Part shown: piece by piece, positions 1-8,676 of the stretch | Position numbering within the stretch: the first letter of the stretch is position 1 | Layout: each line of letters opens with the position of its first letter | NCBI RefSeq assembly: GCF_001437425.1 | Contig: NZ_JQCD01000030.1 | Coordinates: 1,594-65,593, forward strand | Length of the DNA stretch: 64,000 nucleotides | Direction of reading: 5' to 3' | DNA from: Weissella minor | GTDB taxonomy: Bacteria > Bacillota > Bacilli > Lactobacillales > Lactobacillaceae | The notes under the pieces: generated by a model | What the model saw: only the letters and a program-made list of their open reading frames with translations | What the model was told of the DNA's origin: nothing | Databases searched by the model: none | Translations under genes and position numbers: made by a program

Positions 1-22
1 TTAAAAAGTTTACTTTTTAATT

Positions 23-110
23 GGGGACATACTCAAGAGGCTGAAGAGGCGCCCCTGCTAAGGGTGTAGGTCGGGCAACCGGCGCGAGGGTTCGAATCCC
101 TCTGTCTCCG
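23..110 (+). tRNA. tRNA-Ser (anticodon GCT)
   Basis: The acceptor arms GGGGACA (23-29) and TGTCTCC (103-109) pair with one G-T wobble. The anticodon loop CTGCTAA places anticodon GCT at 57-59, reading AGC/AGU serine codons. A long variable arm (TCGGGCAACCGG) marks this as a class II tRNA, and the T-loop GTTCGAATC is intact. CCA is not encoded after discriminator G110. A strong intrinsic terminator follows 24 bases downstream. Confidence 0.97.
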
Positions 111-133
111 TAGGTAATATAGTTTATAAATAC

Positions 134-165
134 ACTCATATCTATAATGATATGAGTTTTTTTTT
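134..165 (+). terminator. Intrinsic terminator of tRNA-Ser
   Basis: A perfect 9-bp stem (ACTCATATC / GATATGAGT) with a 6-base loop is followed by a run of nine T residues. Confidence 0.92.
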
Positions 166-374
166 GTATAAAATTTAGACACAGTATGTGACTAACAAGG
201 ATGCGTTTAGACATAAAGCAATTGTGTAGAAAATGCTAGAGGCTGTAATGAAGCGCTATTGTGCATGATTGTTTGGAGAGCTTCAAGAGAACGCAGGTGG
301 GATAAGAAGCGTGCGCATAGAGCCATTTAAAAGACGTAAACGACCAATAGACGTGATATATATAGTTAACAAAA

Positions 375-410
375 GTTAGTCTTATGAAATACATAAGGCT
401 AACTTTTTTT
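375..410 (+). terminator. Hairpin terminator in gene-poor region
   Basis: The stem GTTAG-T-CTTATG pairs with CATAAG-G-CTAAC (one T-G wobble) around the loop AAATA, followed by seven T residues. No convincing gene lies directly upstream, so it may end a short RNA or a decayed transcript. Confidence 0.7.
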
Positions 411-648
411 CGTGGGTCATTAAAAATGAATCTTATGATAAATTGCATGGACGTATTCATGATCATTAAAAAAGACATTATGAATTAGGCTATGAATAAA
501 TGAATAGAGTGGTACATAGCCAACTTATTGCTGAGACAAGACAAACAAGTTTGAAATGTACGATAAAATAAGTTCATTTAACAGATGTCTTTTTCGAGAA
601 TAAGGAAATGTGTTTTAAATGCGTGAATTACTTTTTTTGGAGTGAATT

Positions 649-711
649 ATGTCAAAATACACTGAATTATTTGAATTAACTAAAAATTTTCGAAAAAATT
701 TTAACATTTAA
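649..711 (+). CDS. Candidate 20-residue peptide upstream of Rgg-like regulator
   Basis: An ATG at 649 follows GGAG (639-642) at 6-base spacing and opens a 20-codon frame ending at TAA 709-711. The peptide (MSKYTELFEL then TKNFRKNFNI) alternates charged and aromatic residues and has a basic C-terminal half. It has no signal sequence. I do not recognise it. Rgg/PlcR-type regulators are often paired with short peptide genes, which motivates the call, but known SHP/PapR pheromone precursors have a hydrophobic secretory segment that is absent here. It could be a chance ORF in AT-rich DNA. Confidence 0.3.
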   Translation: MSKYTELFELTKNFRKNFNI

Positions 712-901
712 AAAAATTACTAATTCATTTTAATAAATATAGGTTTTGCCAGTGTTGTAAATAATAATAAGCTTAAATATAACAATTCACTTTCATTTAG
801 GATGTTAATTGTTAAGGGGGTTATCTTGTTGTTTTGGCAAAAGTTTCATAAACTATTGCTTATTGACTAAGAAAGGTAAGCATGTGAGGGGGAGAATTAT
901 T

Positions 902-1765
902 GTGATAGTAAAAGGCAGTATCCTAAAACAGAGACGTGAACAGTTGGGGATTTCGCAAGGACAGTTAGCAGAAGGTATTTGTCATCAATCGATGGTATCT
1001 CGAGTTGAGAAGAGAGGGCATATTACGAGTATGACAGTTTTGAAGGCCTTGTGTGTGCGTCTGCATATTGATATTTCACAAATAGCTGAGCTGACGACAG
1101 AGAATCATGTGCAATTATCATATGTGCGAGAATTAGTTGAACACATGGATTTTGTAAAGGCAAGAAAAATCATGGAGTCAACATCTTTTATGCACGAGAT
1201 GGAAGAGCTAGTCTTGCCTGAGTATCATTTGTTAAATGCGATTTGTTATGCGGGACAGAACGAATGTCAAAAAGCCATGCATTATTTGCACATGGCATTG
1301 AGTGGTACGATGCATACACAAGTTGGTTTAATCATTGAAATTTTTAATGAGATGGGTGGCGTGTGGATGCAGTTAGGCGAATATGATAATGCAAGTGATT
1401 GCTTGGATCGCTGCCAAAAGCTAATTGCCTCAATCAACGAAATTAAAATGGAAGCGATGAAACTTGTGATTGTAAAAGTGTATCGCAGACAGGCAGAATT
1501 AGATTTATTACGTAAGGAATATCACAAGGCTTTAACGGGGGTTGAGTCTGCGATGAATTTGTTACCGAAAAATAACGCATATTATGAATTGGTATTACTG
1601 CAAAAAATTAGAATGGATTGTGCCGAAGCCTTGGGACTATTAGCAGAACAGCGTGAAGCACAATTACTTTCTTATGCGGCTGGTCTATTTTCACAAGATC
1701 AAAAATTGGAGGAGCAAACGCGACAATATCGTTCTGAAATAAGTATTGATAAAAAAAGTAATTAA
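902..1765 (+). CDS. Rgg/PlcR-type HTH-TPR transcriptional regulator
   Basis: About 287 residues. An N-terminal XRE-type helix-turn-helix (residues about 5-60: LKQRREQLGISQGQLAEG, then SMVSRVEK) is followed by a helical C-terminal part resembling the TPR-like peptide-sensing domain of Rgg/PlcR (RRNPP) regulators. I chose GTG 902 because AGGGGGAG lies about 8 bases upstream and the HTH starts at once. The frame stays open upstream to ATG 809, but those residues are not HTH-like. It stands alone, with cydABDC downstream under a separate promoter. Family members respond to imported peptides; the ligand and targets here cannot be inferred. Confidence 0.8.
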   Translation: MIVKGSILKQRREQLGISQGQLAEGICHQSMVSRVEKRGHITSMTVLKALCVRLHIDISQIAELTTENHVQLSYVRELVEHMDFVKARKIMESTSFMHEMEELVLPEYHLLNAICYAGQNECQKAMHYLHMALSGTMHTQVGLIIEIFNEMGGVWMQLGEYDNASDCLDRCQKLIASINEIKMEAMKLVIVKVYRRQAELDLLRKEYHKALTGVESAMNLLPKNNAYYELVLLQKIRMDCAEALGLLAEQREAQLLSYAAGLFSQDQKLEEQTRQYRSEISIDKKSN

Positions 1766-1790
1766 ACCTGTAGAAAGTTCAAATAATCAC

Positions 1791-1819
1791 TAATAATTTT
1801 CTCCAAAATGCGGTATAAT
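1791..1819 (+). promoter_or_regulatory. Probable cyd operon promoter
   Basis: A consensus -10 TATAAT lies at 1814-1819, about 44 bases before cydA. The -35 region (TAATAA at 1791-1796) is poor, suggesting dependence on an activator or relief from a repressor. I see no cre box here. Confidence 0.55.
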
Positions 1820-1862
1820 AAAGAGGTTTAGGAAAGTAGTTTTTTGGAGTAGGAGGCAAGTT

Positions 1863-3341
1863 ATGAACTTGATTACAGGTTTATCGATGCTTGACCTAAG
1901 TCGTTTCCAATTTGCGATGACAACAATTTTTCATTTCTTCTTTGTGCCATTGTCAATTGGTTTGGGCTTGATCGTAGCAATCATGGAAACCTTATATGTC
2001 GTCAAAGGCGACGAACAGTATAAGCGTATGACGAAGTTCTGGGGACGCATTTTCCTTTTGAGCTTTGCCGTGGGAGTTGTTACTGGTATTATTCAAGAGT
2101 TCCAATTCGGAATGAATTGGTCTCGTTATTCACGTTATGTTGGTGATATCTTTGGACCAGCATTGGCGGTTGAAGCCTTAGTTGCATTCTTCTGTGAATC
2201 AACATTCTTAGGGCTATGGATGTTTGGATGGGATCGCTTTAAAAAGGGTGTTCATTTAGCATTCATCTGGTTAGTATCTTTGGGATCAGCCTTTTCAGCT
2301 TTGTGGATTTTGGCAGCCAACTCATTTATGCAAAACCCGGTTGGATTTAAGATTGACCACGAATTTGATCGTGCGGTCTTAGTTGATTTCCCAGCTTTGT
2401 TGACTAACCATCAACTATGGTTGGAATTCCCACACGTTTTGTTTGCAACAATGTTGATCGGACCATTTGTGGTTATCGGTGTATCTGCATTTTCATTGCT
2501 TCGTCGTAAGACTGAAGTGGACTTCTTTAAGAAGTCAGTGCATATCGCATCATTGATTGCATTGATTGGAACAGTTGGAATCTTGGTTACAGGTGACAGC
2601 CACGCCTACAACCTACAATTTGACCAACCAATGAAGTTCGCCGCAATGGAAGGAATTTCAGAGGACGTCGGTGGTAAGGATGAGCAACAACCTTGGTCTG
2701 TTGTTGCCTACACAAACCCAGAGACACACGAAACTGAGTGGTCTTTGGATGTCCCATATCTTTTGTCTATTTTGGCCCATCATGATGTGAAGGGTTATAA
2801 CAAAGGAACTGAGACCATTAATAAAGAATTGCATGAAAAGTATGATGATAAATTTGGCGAAGACATGAACTATTATGTTCCAACCAATACATTATTCTAT
2901 GCTTTCCGTGTGATGGCAGCTGTAGCCGGAGTTCTTGGACTTTTGGCAGCCTTGGCTTGGTGGTTTACGCGTGAGAAGTCAACCTTTGATATTACAAAGT
3001 ATCGTTGGGTGCTTTGGATTTTCGCACTATCAACCTTCATTCCATTCTTTGGTACAACAGCTGGTTGGTTAATTACCGAATTAGGTCGTTATCCATGGGT
3101 TGTTTATGGTGTGTTGACGATTGCTGATGCGGTCTCACCAAATGTTTCATTTGCGTCATTATTCATTTCAAACGTTGTTTACTTCTTAACATTTACCGCT
3201 CTTGGTGGTGTTATGATTTATCTTACACGTCGTGTGATGATTCAAGGACCTGAATATGTTGATGAAACTGTAGATGAAGAACAAGCACCTGCTGATCCAT
3301 TCTCTGCAGATGCGTTTGATGGACAAGGAGGTAAGAACTAA
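1863..3341 (+). CDS. cydA: Cytochrome bd ubiquinol oxidase subunit I
   Basis: 492 residues, a polytopic membrane protein of the bd-type terminal oxidase, which oxidises quinol and reduces oxygen. The N-terminal block SRFQFAMTTIFHFFFVPLSI contains His24, expected to bind heme b595. Further on are WLEFPHVLFATMLIGPF and GRYPWVVYGVLTIADAVSP, a typical Gram-positive CydA motif. An AGGAGG ribosome binding site precedes ATG 1863. It overlaps cydB by one base and heads a four-gene operon that also encodes the CydDC exporter. Many lactic acid bacteria need exogenous heme for this oxidase; I see no heme synthesis genes in the window. Confidence 0.97.
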   Translation: MNLITGLSMLDLSRFQFAMTTIFHFFFVPLSIGLGLIVAIMETLYVVKGDEQYKRMTKFWGRIFLLSFAVGVVTGIIQEFQFGMNWSRYSRYVGDIFGPALAVEALVAFFCESTFLGLWMFGWDRFKKGVHLAFIWLVSLGSAFSALWILAANSFMQNPVGFKIDHEFDRAVLVDFPALLTNHQLWLEFPHVLFATMLIGPFVVIGVSAFSLLRRKTEVDFFKKSVHIASLIALIGTVGILVTGDSHAYNLQFDQPMKFAAMEGISEDVGGKDEQQPWSVVAYTNPETHETEWSLDVPYLLSILAHHDVKGYNKGTETINKELHEKYDDKFGEDMNYYVPTNTLFYAFRVMAAVAGVLGLLAALAWWFTREKSTFDITKYRWVLWIFALSTFIPFFGTTAGWLITELGRYPWVVYGVLTIADAVSPNVSFASLFISNVVYFLTFTALGGVMIYLTRRVMIQGPEYVDETVDEEQAPADPFSADAFDGQGGKN

Positions 3342-4354
3342 TGCCTTCAGTATTACAAATTTTATGGTTTGTCTTGATTGCAGTGCTATTCGCCGGATTC
3401 TTCTTCTTAGAAGGATTTGACTTTGGAATTGGTATGTCACTTAAAGGTGTGGCAAAGAATGACGAAGAAGAAGATGCATTGATTGAATCAATCGGACCAC
3501 ACTGGGACGGAAATGAAGTTTGGTTGATTACTGCCGGTGGTGCAATGTTTGCTGCGATGCCTTACTGGTATGCCTCATTGTTCTCTGGTTTCTACCTTAT
3601 CTTGTTTATCATCCTATTAGGATTGATTTTCCGTGGTGTTTCATTTGAATTCCGTGAACAAATGGAAACTTCAAAGTATCGTCGCCTTTGGACGACGATT
3701 GCAGCGGTTAGCTCATTTATCGTGCCATTCTTCTTTGGTTTGATGTTTGCTGACGTTGTAAAGGGAATGCCAATGAATGCAACTGGTGATATCTCAGCTG
3801 GATTCTTTGATTACTTTAACATCTTCTCAATCGTAGCTGGGGTTGCGGTTGCCTTGCTTTCATACATGCATGGTTTGAATTACATGCGTTTGAAGCTTCA
3901 TAATGGATCACTTGTTCAACGTGCAATTGCACAATTAAAGGTTTTGTATCCAGTATTGCTTGCAGGAGAAGTTGCTTTTGCAGTGACCCTTTACATCTAT
4001 ACTGATTTCTTTACGAACAAGCCAATGATTACATTAGGAATGTTAGTTGTAATCGTTGCTTTGACCTTAGCTGCTTGGTATACAAATATCAAGGGTCGTG
4101 AAGGTTGGAGCTTCCTTGCATTGGGACTTGCAATCGTATCAGTTGTCTTCTTATTGTTGATTGGTTTGTACCCTCGTGTGATGGTTGCAACTGATCCTGC
4201 AAATTCAATTTTGTTGAAGAATGCAACATCAACACCATACACTTTGAAGTGGATGACAGTGATTGCTTTGACAATGGTGCCAATTGTTCTTGGTTACCAA
4301 GGTTGGAGTTTCTGGGTCTTCCGCAAGCGTATTCAAGTTAAGGGTGAAAAATAG
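3341..4354 (+). CDS. cydB: Cytochrome bd ubiquinol oxidase subunit II
   Basis: 337 residues. It begins with the signature LQILWFVLIAVLFAGFFFLEGFDFGIGM and carries SIGPHWDGNEVWLITAGGAMFAA-type sequence, both diagnostic of CydB. It is polytopic with about eight or nine membrane segments and pairs with CydA in the oxidase. The start codon overlaps the cydA stop (TAATG), indicating translational coupling. A terminator-like hairpin separates it from cydD. Confidence 0.97.
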   Translation: MPSVLQILWFVLIAVLFAGFFFLEGFDFGIGMSLKGVAKNDEEEDALIESIGPHWDGNEVWLITAGGAMFAAMPYWYASLFSGFYLILFIILLGLIFRGVSFEFREQMETSKYRRLWTTIAAVSSFIVPFFFGLMFADVVKGMPMNATGDISAGFFDYFNIFSIVAGVAVALLSYMHGLNYMRLKLHNGSLVQRAIAQLKVLYPVLLAGEVAFAVTLYIYTDFFTNKPMITLGMLVVIVALTLAAWYTNIKGREGWSFLALGLAIVSVVFLLLIGLYPRVMVATDPANSILLKNATSTPYTLKWMTVIALTMVPIVLGYQGWSFWVFRKRIQVKGEK

Positions 4355-4379
4355 TGTAAGTTAACATAATTATACTTTG

Positions 4380-4414
4380 AAAAGGGGATCGGCAAATTGT
4401 CGGTCCCTTTTATA
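4380..4414 (+). terminator. Terminator-like hairpin between cydB and cydD
   Basis: GATCGGC (4387-4393) pairs with GTCGGTC (4399-4405) around the loop AAATT with two wobbles. The stem is extended by AAAAGGG against CCTTTT and ends in a short T tract. It lies inside the operon and could reduce readthrough into cydDC or act as an mRNA processing or stability element. Confidence 0.6.
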
Positions 4415-4441
4415 CATAATTCATTACAGGAGAATTTTTAT

Positions 4442-6178
4442 ATGTTAGATCCGAGAATTTTTAAATTTGAAGGCGCCCGAAAAGCGCTAGGCATATTGAC
4501 AATATTAACGGCCATCCAAGCTGTTGTGATTGTCATACAAGGTCGTTATCTAAGTGTCAGTTTATCTGAGCTTTGGCAGATGACGCCATTAAAAGCAGTG
4601 GCACTTGCTTTAAGTATTTTTTTGTCAGCATTTATAATTCGTCAATTTTTGACGGTTGCTAAGAATTATGTGCTCGTACCATTTGCGAAGCAAACAACTG
4701 ATCAGTTACAAAAAGAGTTGATTCAAAAATATGCGAAATTAGGACCAACTGTTATTTCACAGAATGGAACTGGGAAATCAGTTAATTTGGCAATTGAAGG
4801 AATCAGCCAGGTTAATAACTATCTAACACTCGTACTCATTAAGTTTATCGATATGAGTATCGTTCCTTGGGTGATTTTGGTGTATATCGCCACAATTAAG
4901 TGGGAACATGCGTTATTCTTGTTGTTTATTTATCCGGTTATTATTTTATTCATGATTATTCTAGGCTATACAGCTCAAGCCAAGGCCGATCGTGAATACG
5001 ATCGCTTCAATCGTTTGTCAAACCACTTTGTGGATACACTACGTGGCTTGACGACATTGAAACAATTAGGTCTGTCAAAACGTTATGCAAAGAATGTTTA
5101 TGAAGTGTCTGAAGATTATCGTAAAGCAACTTTGGGTACTTTGAGCGTTGGGATTTTATCAACTTTCGCGTTAGACTTTCTGACAACCTTGTCAATTGCT
5201 GTGGTCGCTTTATTCTTGGGAATGGCATTGATGGATGGAACGATATCACTTGTTGCTGGTCTGACAATTTTGATTTTAGCACCAGAGTATTTCTTACCAA
5301 TCCGTAACTTTGCGAATGATTATCATGCAACTTTGGATGGTAAAAATGCTTTTTCAGATATCATGGATATTTTGGATCAAACTGAATTAACCGATAATCA
5401 TTTGTATCAAGCACAACAATCAGGCTGGCAAGTAGACAGTCAGTTAGTGTTAGAAAATGTGAATTATGCCTATCCAAATTCCGACCAATTGGCACTTCAA
5501 GATATCAATTTATCATTAACGGGATTTGAACGTATCGGTTTGGTCGGAACTTCAGGTTCTGGGAAATCAACTTTGTTGAATCTACTGGGTGGTTTTATTG
5601 ATGGAACTGGAGATGTCCAAATTGAAGGACAGCGTGTGCCACATTTGTCGCAAGTTGATTGGCAAAATAATTTACAAGTCATGCCACAAGATCCGTACAT
5701 TTTCCACGATACAGTCCGGGCTAATTTAGCTTTTTATACACCGCAAGCAACTGATGCTGAAATCTTACAAGTGCTACAACGCGTCGGTTTGGAGACTTGG
5801 TTTAATCAATTAGCAGATGGACTATCAACGATTATCGGAGATGGGGCCGTCCAGACTTCTGGGGGACAAGCACAAAGAATTGCATTGGCCCGAATTATGT
5901 TGGATCAAGACCGACGTATTATCTTAATGGATGAGCCGACAGCACATTTAGATATTGAGACCGAGATGCAATTGAAAGAGACGATGTTGCCTGTTTTTAA
6001 TCAACACATGGTTATTTTTGCAACGCACCGTTTGCATTGGTTGGCTCAAATGGATTGGATTGTCGTGATGAAAGATGGTGCAATTGTTGAACAAGGAACA
6101 CTAGAAGAACTATTAGCAAATGATGGTTACTTCGTTGAATTACAACAAGCAATGAAAGGGGTTAACCGTCATGCATGA
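4442..6178 (+). CDS. cydD: Thiol reductant ABC exporter subunit, CydD type
   Basis: 578 residues with an N-terminal six-helix ABC transmembrane domain and a C-terminal nucleotide-binding domain. Walker A is GTSGSGKST, the signature is SGGQAQRIALARI and Walker B is IILMDEPTAHLD. CydDC exports cysteine and glutathione in E. coli and is required for cytochrome bd assembly. ATG 4442 is chosen because AGGAG sits about 7 bases upstream; an upstream in-frame extension lacks a site. The 3' end overlaps cydC by 8 bases. Bacillus nomenclature calls the first of the pair CydC. Confidence 0.92.
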   Translation: MLDPRIFKFEGARKALGILTILTAIQAVVIVIQGRYLSVSLSELWQMTPLKAVALALSIFLSAFIIRQFLTVAKNYVLVPFAKQTTDQLQKELIQKYAKLGPTVISQNGTGKSVNLAIEGISQVNNYLTLVLIKFIDMSIVPWVILVYIATIKWEHALFLLFIYPVIILFMIILGYTAQAKADREYDRFNRLSNHFVDTLRGLTTLKQLGLSKRYAKNVYEVSEDYRKATLGTLSVGILSTFALDFLTTLSIAVVALFLGMALMDGTISLVAGLTILILAPEYFLPIRNFANDYHATLDGKNAFSDIMDILDQTELTDNHLYQAQQSGWQVDSQLVLENVNYAYPNSDQLALQDINLSLTGFERIGLVGTSGSGKSTLLNLLGGFIDGTGDVQIEGQRVPHLSQVDWQNNLQVMPQDPYIFHDTVRANLAFYTPQATDAEILQVLQRVGLETWFNQLADGLSTIIGDGAVQTSGGQAQRIALARIMLDQDRRIILMDEPTAHLDIETEMQLKETMLPVFNQHMVIFATHRLHWLAQMDWIVVMKDGAIVEQGTLEELLANDGYFVELQQAMKGVNRHA

Positions 6179-7916
6179 TTTTTGGGAAACAATAAAACAT
6201 GATCATTGGGTCTTTCCATATCTCAAGAAGTACAAAGCTTTATTAGCGTTAATTATTTTTCTTGGATTTATGACATTCTTTTGTGGTGGTGCGTTGATGT
6301 TTACATCAGGTTACTTGATTTCGCGATCAGCACAGAAGCCTGAAAATATTTTACTCGTCTATGCACCAATTGTGTTGACCCGTGCCTTTGGAATTGGCCG
6401 TCCATCATTTAGATATGCAGAACGTTTGACTTCGCATAATTGGGTTTTACGGATTGTTTCTGTTTTCCGTAAGCGCCTATATGAGATTGTTGAATCAGGA
6501 ACTAAAAGCATTTATGCCCGGGTTCAAACAGGTGAAATGTTCAATTTAATGGCAAATGACCTGTTTAAAATTGAAAATATGTATTTACGTGTGATTTTCC
6601 CAAGTATTATTGGTTGGTTGCTATACATTGTTGGGTCAATTGCGTTGGGCGTTTTTAGTCCAATTGCTGCCTTAATTGTGTTGTTAGTCCTTGGTTTGAA
6701 TACGATCGTGTTGCCATTAATTACTTTGGCAATCATGGGGCAAAGGGATGCGCAACAAAAGCAAGTTGAAAGCCACATCTATACTGACTTAACAGATTCA
6801 GTGATGGGCTTGCAAGATTGGATTTTAGCCGGACGAACAGATGAGTTAGTCCAACGTCAGGAAAACGACTTTAAGCGTTTAGGTACGTTACAGACGAAAG
6901 ATGACCATTTTGATTGGTGGCGTAATTTCACATCAGAAATTATTATTGGCGTTGTGGCATTAATTTTGATTATTTTTGCAACGATAACTTTTGGTCACTC
7001 ACAATTAGGTGTTAACTGGATTGCGGCTTTTGGTTTGGTGCTTTTTCCAATTACAGATGCTTTGAGCAGTATTAGTCAAGGATTTGGTGAATTACCACGT
7101 TATACAGATTCAATAAAGCGCTTAAATGATATGGACCAACAAAGCCAAAGTGAACAAAACCAACAACTATCACAAGTTGAAGCACCAATTGCAAATGAAA
7201 TTAAGTTAAATGCGGTTAACTTTGCTTATGCAAATAGTGAAGCCATTTTTAAAGACCTTAATTTAACAATTGCAGCTGGTGAGCATTTAGCTGTGCTGGG
7301 TCAATCTGGTGCTGGAAAATCAACACTTTTGAAGTTGATTCTAGGAGATGAAACTCCAACTAATGGGAACATTACAATTGGTGGCGTCAATGTTGGACAG
7401 TTGCAAGAGCATCGCGCAGAAATTGTTTCAGTGTTAGATCAACAACCTTATTTATTTGATACAACTGTTTCAAATAATTTGAAATTGGGTAAACTACACG
7501 CAACTGACACTGAATTGTGGGATGTGTTGGAAAAGGTTAATTTAAAGAACCTGGTGGCACAATTACCTGAAAAATTGGATACACCGATGACCGAAGCTGG
7601 AAAACGTTTTTCTGGTGGTGAAAAGCAACGTTTTGCGTTAGCGCGTATTTTATTGCAAGACACACCCATTGTGATTTTAGATGAACCAACTGTTGGTTTG
7701 GATCCAATCACGGAATTGAACGTCTTACAAACCATTTTTGAGACTTTACAAGATAAAACGTTAGTCTGGGTTACACATCATTTGACAGGGGTTGAATTGG
7801 TTGATCAAGTTATCTTTATTGAAGACCAAGGGATTAGCCTAGCTGGAACCCCAGAGGACTTACTCAATCAATCAGAACGTTTTGCTTCTTTGTTAGTTAT
7901 GGATCATGGGATTTAA
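6171..7916 (+). CDS. cydC: Thiol reductant ABC exporter subunit, CydC type
   Basis: 581 residues. The transmembrane domain has the CydC-like block RAFGIGRPSFRYAERLTSHN. The nucleotide-binding domain has Walker A GQSGAGKST, signature SGGEKQRFALARI and Walker B IVILDEPTVGLD. It forms the heterodimeric exporter with the overlapping upstream gene. It is the last gene of the cyd operon, closed by a strong terminator. The CydC/CydD assignment follows E. coli usage and could be swapped in Gram-positive naming. Confidence 0.92.
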   Translation: MHDFWETIKHDHWVFPYLKKYKALLALIIFLGFMTFFCGGALMFTSGYLISRSAQKPENILLVYAPIVLTRAFGIGRPSFRYAERLTSHNWVLRIVSVFRKRLYEIVESGTKSIYARVQTGEMFNLMANDLFKIENMYLRVIFPSIIGWLLYIVGSIALGVFSPIAALIVLLVLGLNTIVLPLITLAIMGQRDAQQKQVESHIYTDLTDSVMGLQDWILAGRTDELVQRQENDFKRLGTLQTKDDHFDWWRNFTSEIIIGVVALILIIFATITFGHSQLGVNWIAAFGLVLFPITDALSSISQGFGELPRYTDSIKRLNDMDQQSQSEQNQQLSQVEAPIANEIKLNAVNFAYANSEAIFKDLNLTIAAGEHLAVLGQSGAGKSTLLKLILGDETPTNGNITIGGVNVGQLQEHRAEIVSVLDQQPYLFDTTVSNNLKLGKLHATDTELWDVLEKVNLKNLVAQLPEKLDTPMTEAGKRFSGGEKQRFALARILLQDTPIVILDEPTVGLDPITELNVLQTIFETLQDKTLVWVTHHLTGVELVDQVIFIEDQGISLAGTPEDLLNQSERFASLLVMDHGI

Positions 7917-7923
7917 ATCGATG

Positions 7924-7958
7924 AAAGTTAGTAGATAACCTACTAACTTTTTTTATTT
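7924..7958 (+). terminator. Terminator of cyd operon
   Basis: AAAGTTAGTAG (7924-7934) pairs perfectly with CTACTAACTTT (7940-7950) around the loop ATAAC, followed by a T-rich tail. Confidence 0.93.
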
Positions 7959-7978
7959 TTACAAGCATTTCTTAACGC

Positions 7979-8007
7979 TTGTTAAAGGCTTTATCTGGTA
8001 TTATAAA
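7979..8007 (+). promoter_or_regulatory. Promoter of GH73 muramidase gene
   Basis: TTGTTA (7979-7984) and TATAAA (8002-8007) are separated by exactly 17 bases. The predicted transcript start near 8014 leaves only a short leader, which helps decide the start codon of the gene below. Confidence 0.6.
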
Positions 8008-8040
8008 GGTTGATTCCAAAAAAGATTGGGGGAGTTACCC

Positions 8041-8655
8041 ATTAAAAAGAATACACAAGATAGTAAACTTAATACGAAAGTTATTTTAGGATTAGTAATT
8101 ATTTTATTGATTGGTAGTTTTATAACAGTTAAATTAGTACAATTAAATTCTGTAGGGCGTTCAGCTACCATTAACAAACCTACAACGGCTTCACATGAAG
8201 CATTTATTGAAGCTGTGGCACCAACAGCAGTTGCCATTCAGAATCAAGAACATGTACCAGCCTCAATTAGTATTGCACAGGCAGCACTAGAATCAGATTG
8301 GGGACAGTCAAAATTAGCGGCAGATTATAATAATTTGTATGGTGTTAAGGGATCTAGATTTACCAAAAATGTTGACTTACCAACCAAAGAGTTTGAAGAT
8401 GGTAAGTGGAAGACCATTGATCAACCTTTTAGATGGTATGATAACTGGAATGAATCAATGTGGGGACATGCGTCCTTACTGGTGAATGGTACGGATGATA
8501 ATGCGAAGCGTTACTCAGAAGTCATTGATAGTGATAATTATAAAGATGCGGCACATGCTTTAGTTGATGGGGGCTACGCAACTGATCCAGATTATGCTGA
8601 AAAAGTAATCGGTTTAATTGAGACGTATCAATTAGATCAATATGATGAACAATAA
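8041..8655 (+). CDS. Membrane-anchored GH73 glucosaminidase with probable AUU start
   Basis: About 204 residues. A single N-terminal membrane segment (ILGLVIILLIGSFITVKLV) is followed by a GH73-type endo-beta-N-acetylglucosaminidase domain: AFIEAVAPTAVAIQ, SISIAQAALESDWGQS (Glu of ALESDWG is the likely catalytic acid), NNLYGVKG and a C-terminal YATDPDYAEKV block. It should cleave peptidoglycan glycan strands outside the cell. A strong GGGGGAG site (8028-8034) sits 6 bases before ATT 8041, and no ATG or GTG exists in frame before the catalytic domain. The alternative TTG 8026 lies before that site and has none of its own. A sequencing error at the start codon is possible. Confidence 0.8.
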   Translation: MKKNTQDSKLNTKVILGLVIILLIGSFITVKLVQLNSVGRSATINKPTTASHEAFIEAVAPTAVAIQNQEHVPASISIAQAALESDWGQSKLAADYNNLYGVKGSRFTKNVDLPTKEFEDGKWKTIDQPFRWYDNWNESMWGHASLLVNGTDDNAKRYSEVIDSDNYKDAAHALVDGGYATDPDYAEKVIGLIETYQLDQYDEQ

Positions 8656-8676
8656 CAATTATAGAAGGTAGTAAAA

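Larger units (their letters stand above)
166..901. other. Long AT-rich gene-poor region between tRNA-Ser and the Rgg-like regulator
   Basis: No recognisable protein-coding gene of normal size lies here. The stretch holds one hairpin terminator (375-410), one short ORF with a good ribosome binding site (649-711) and an AT-rich inverted repeat (AAAATTTT-CG-AAAA) overlapping the end of that ORF. The 3' end of a tRNA gene is a common integration point for mobile elements, but I see no integrase or repeated tRNA end here. Confidence 0.6.

Noticed and set aside
236-478. 80-residue minus-strand frame in the gene-poor region
   Set aside because: No ribosome binding site, it crosses a plus-strand terminator hairpin, and the translation has no domain-like pattern.
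1-800. Integrated mobile element at the tRNA-Ser 3' end
   Set aside because: No integrase, no repeated tRNA 3' end and no transfer genes are visible in the window.
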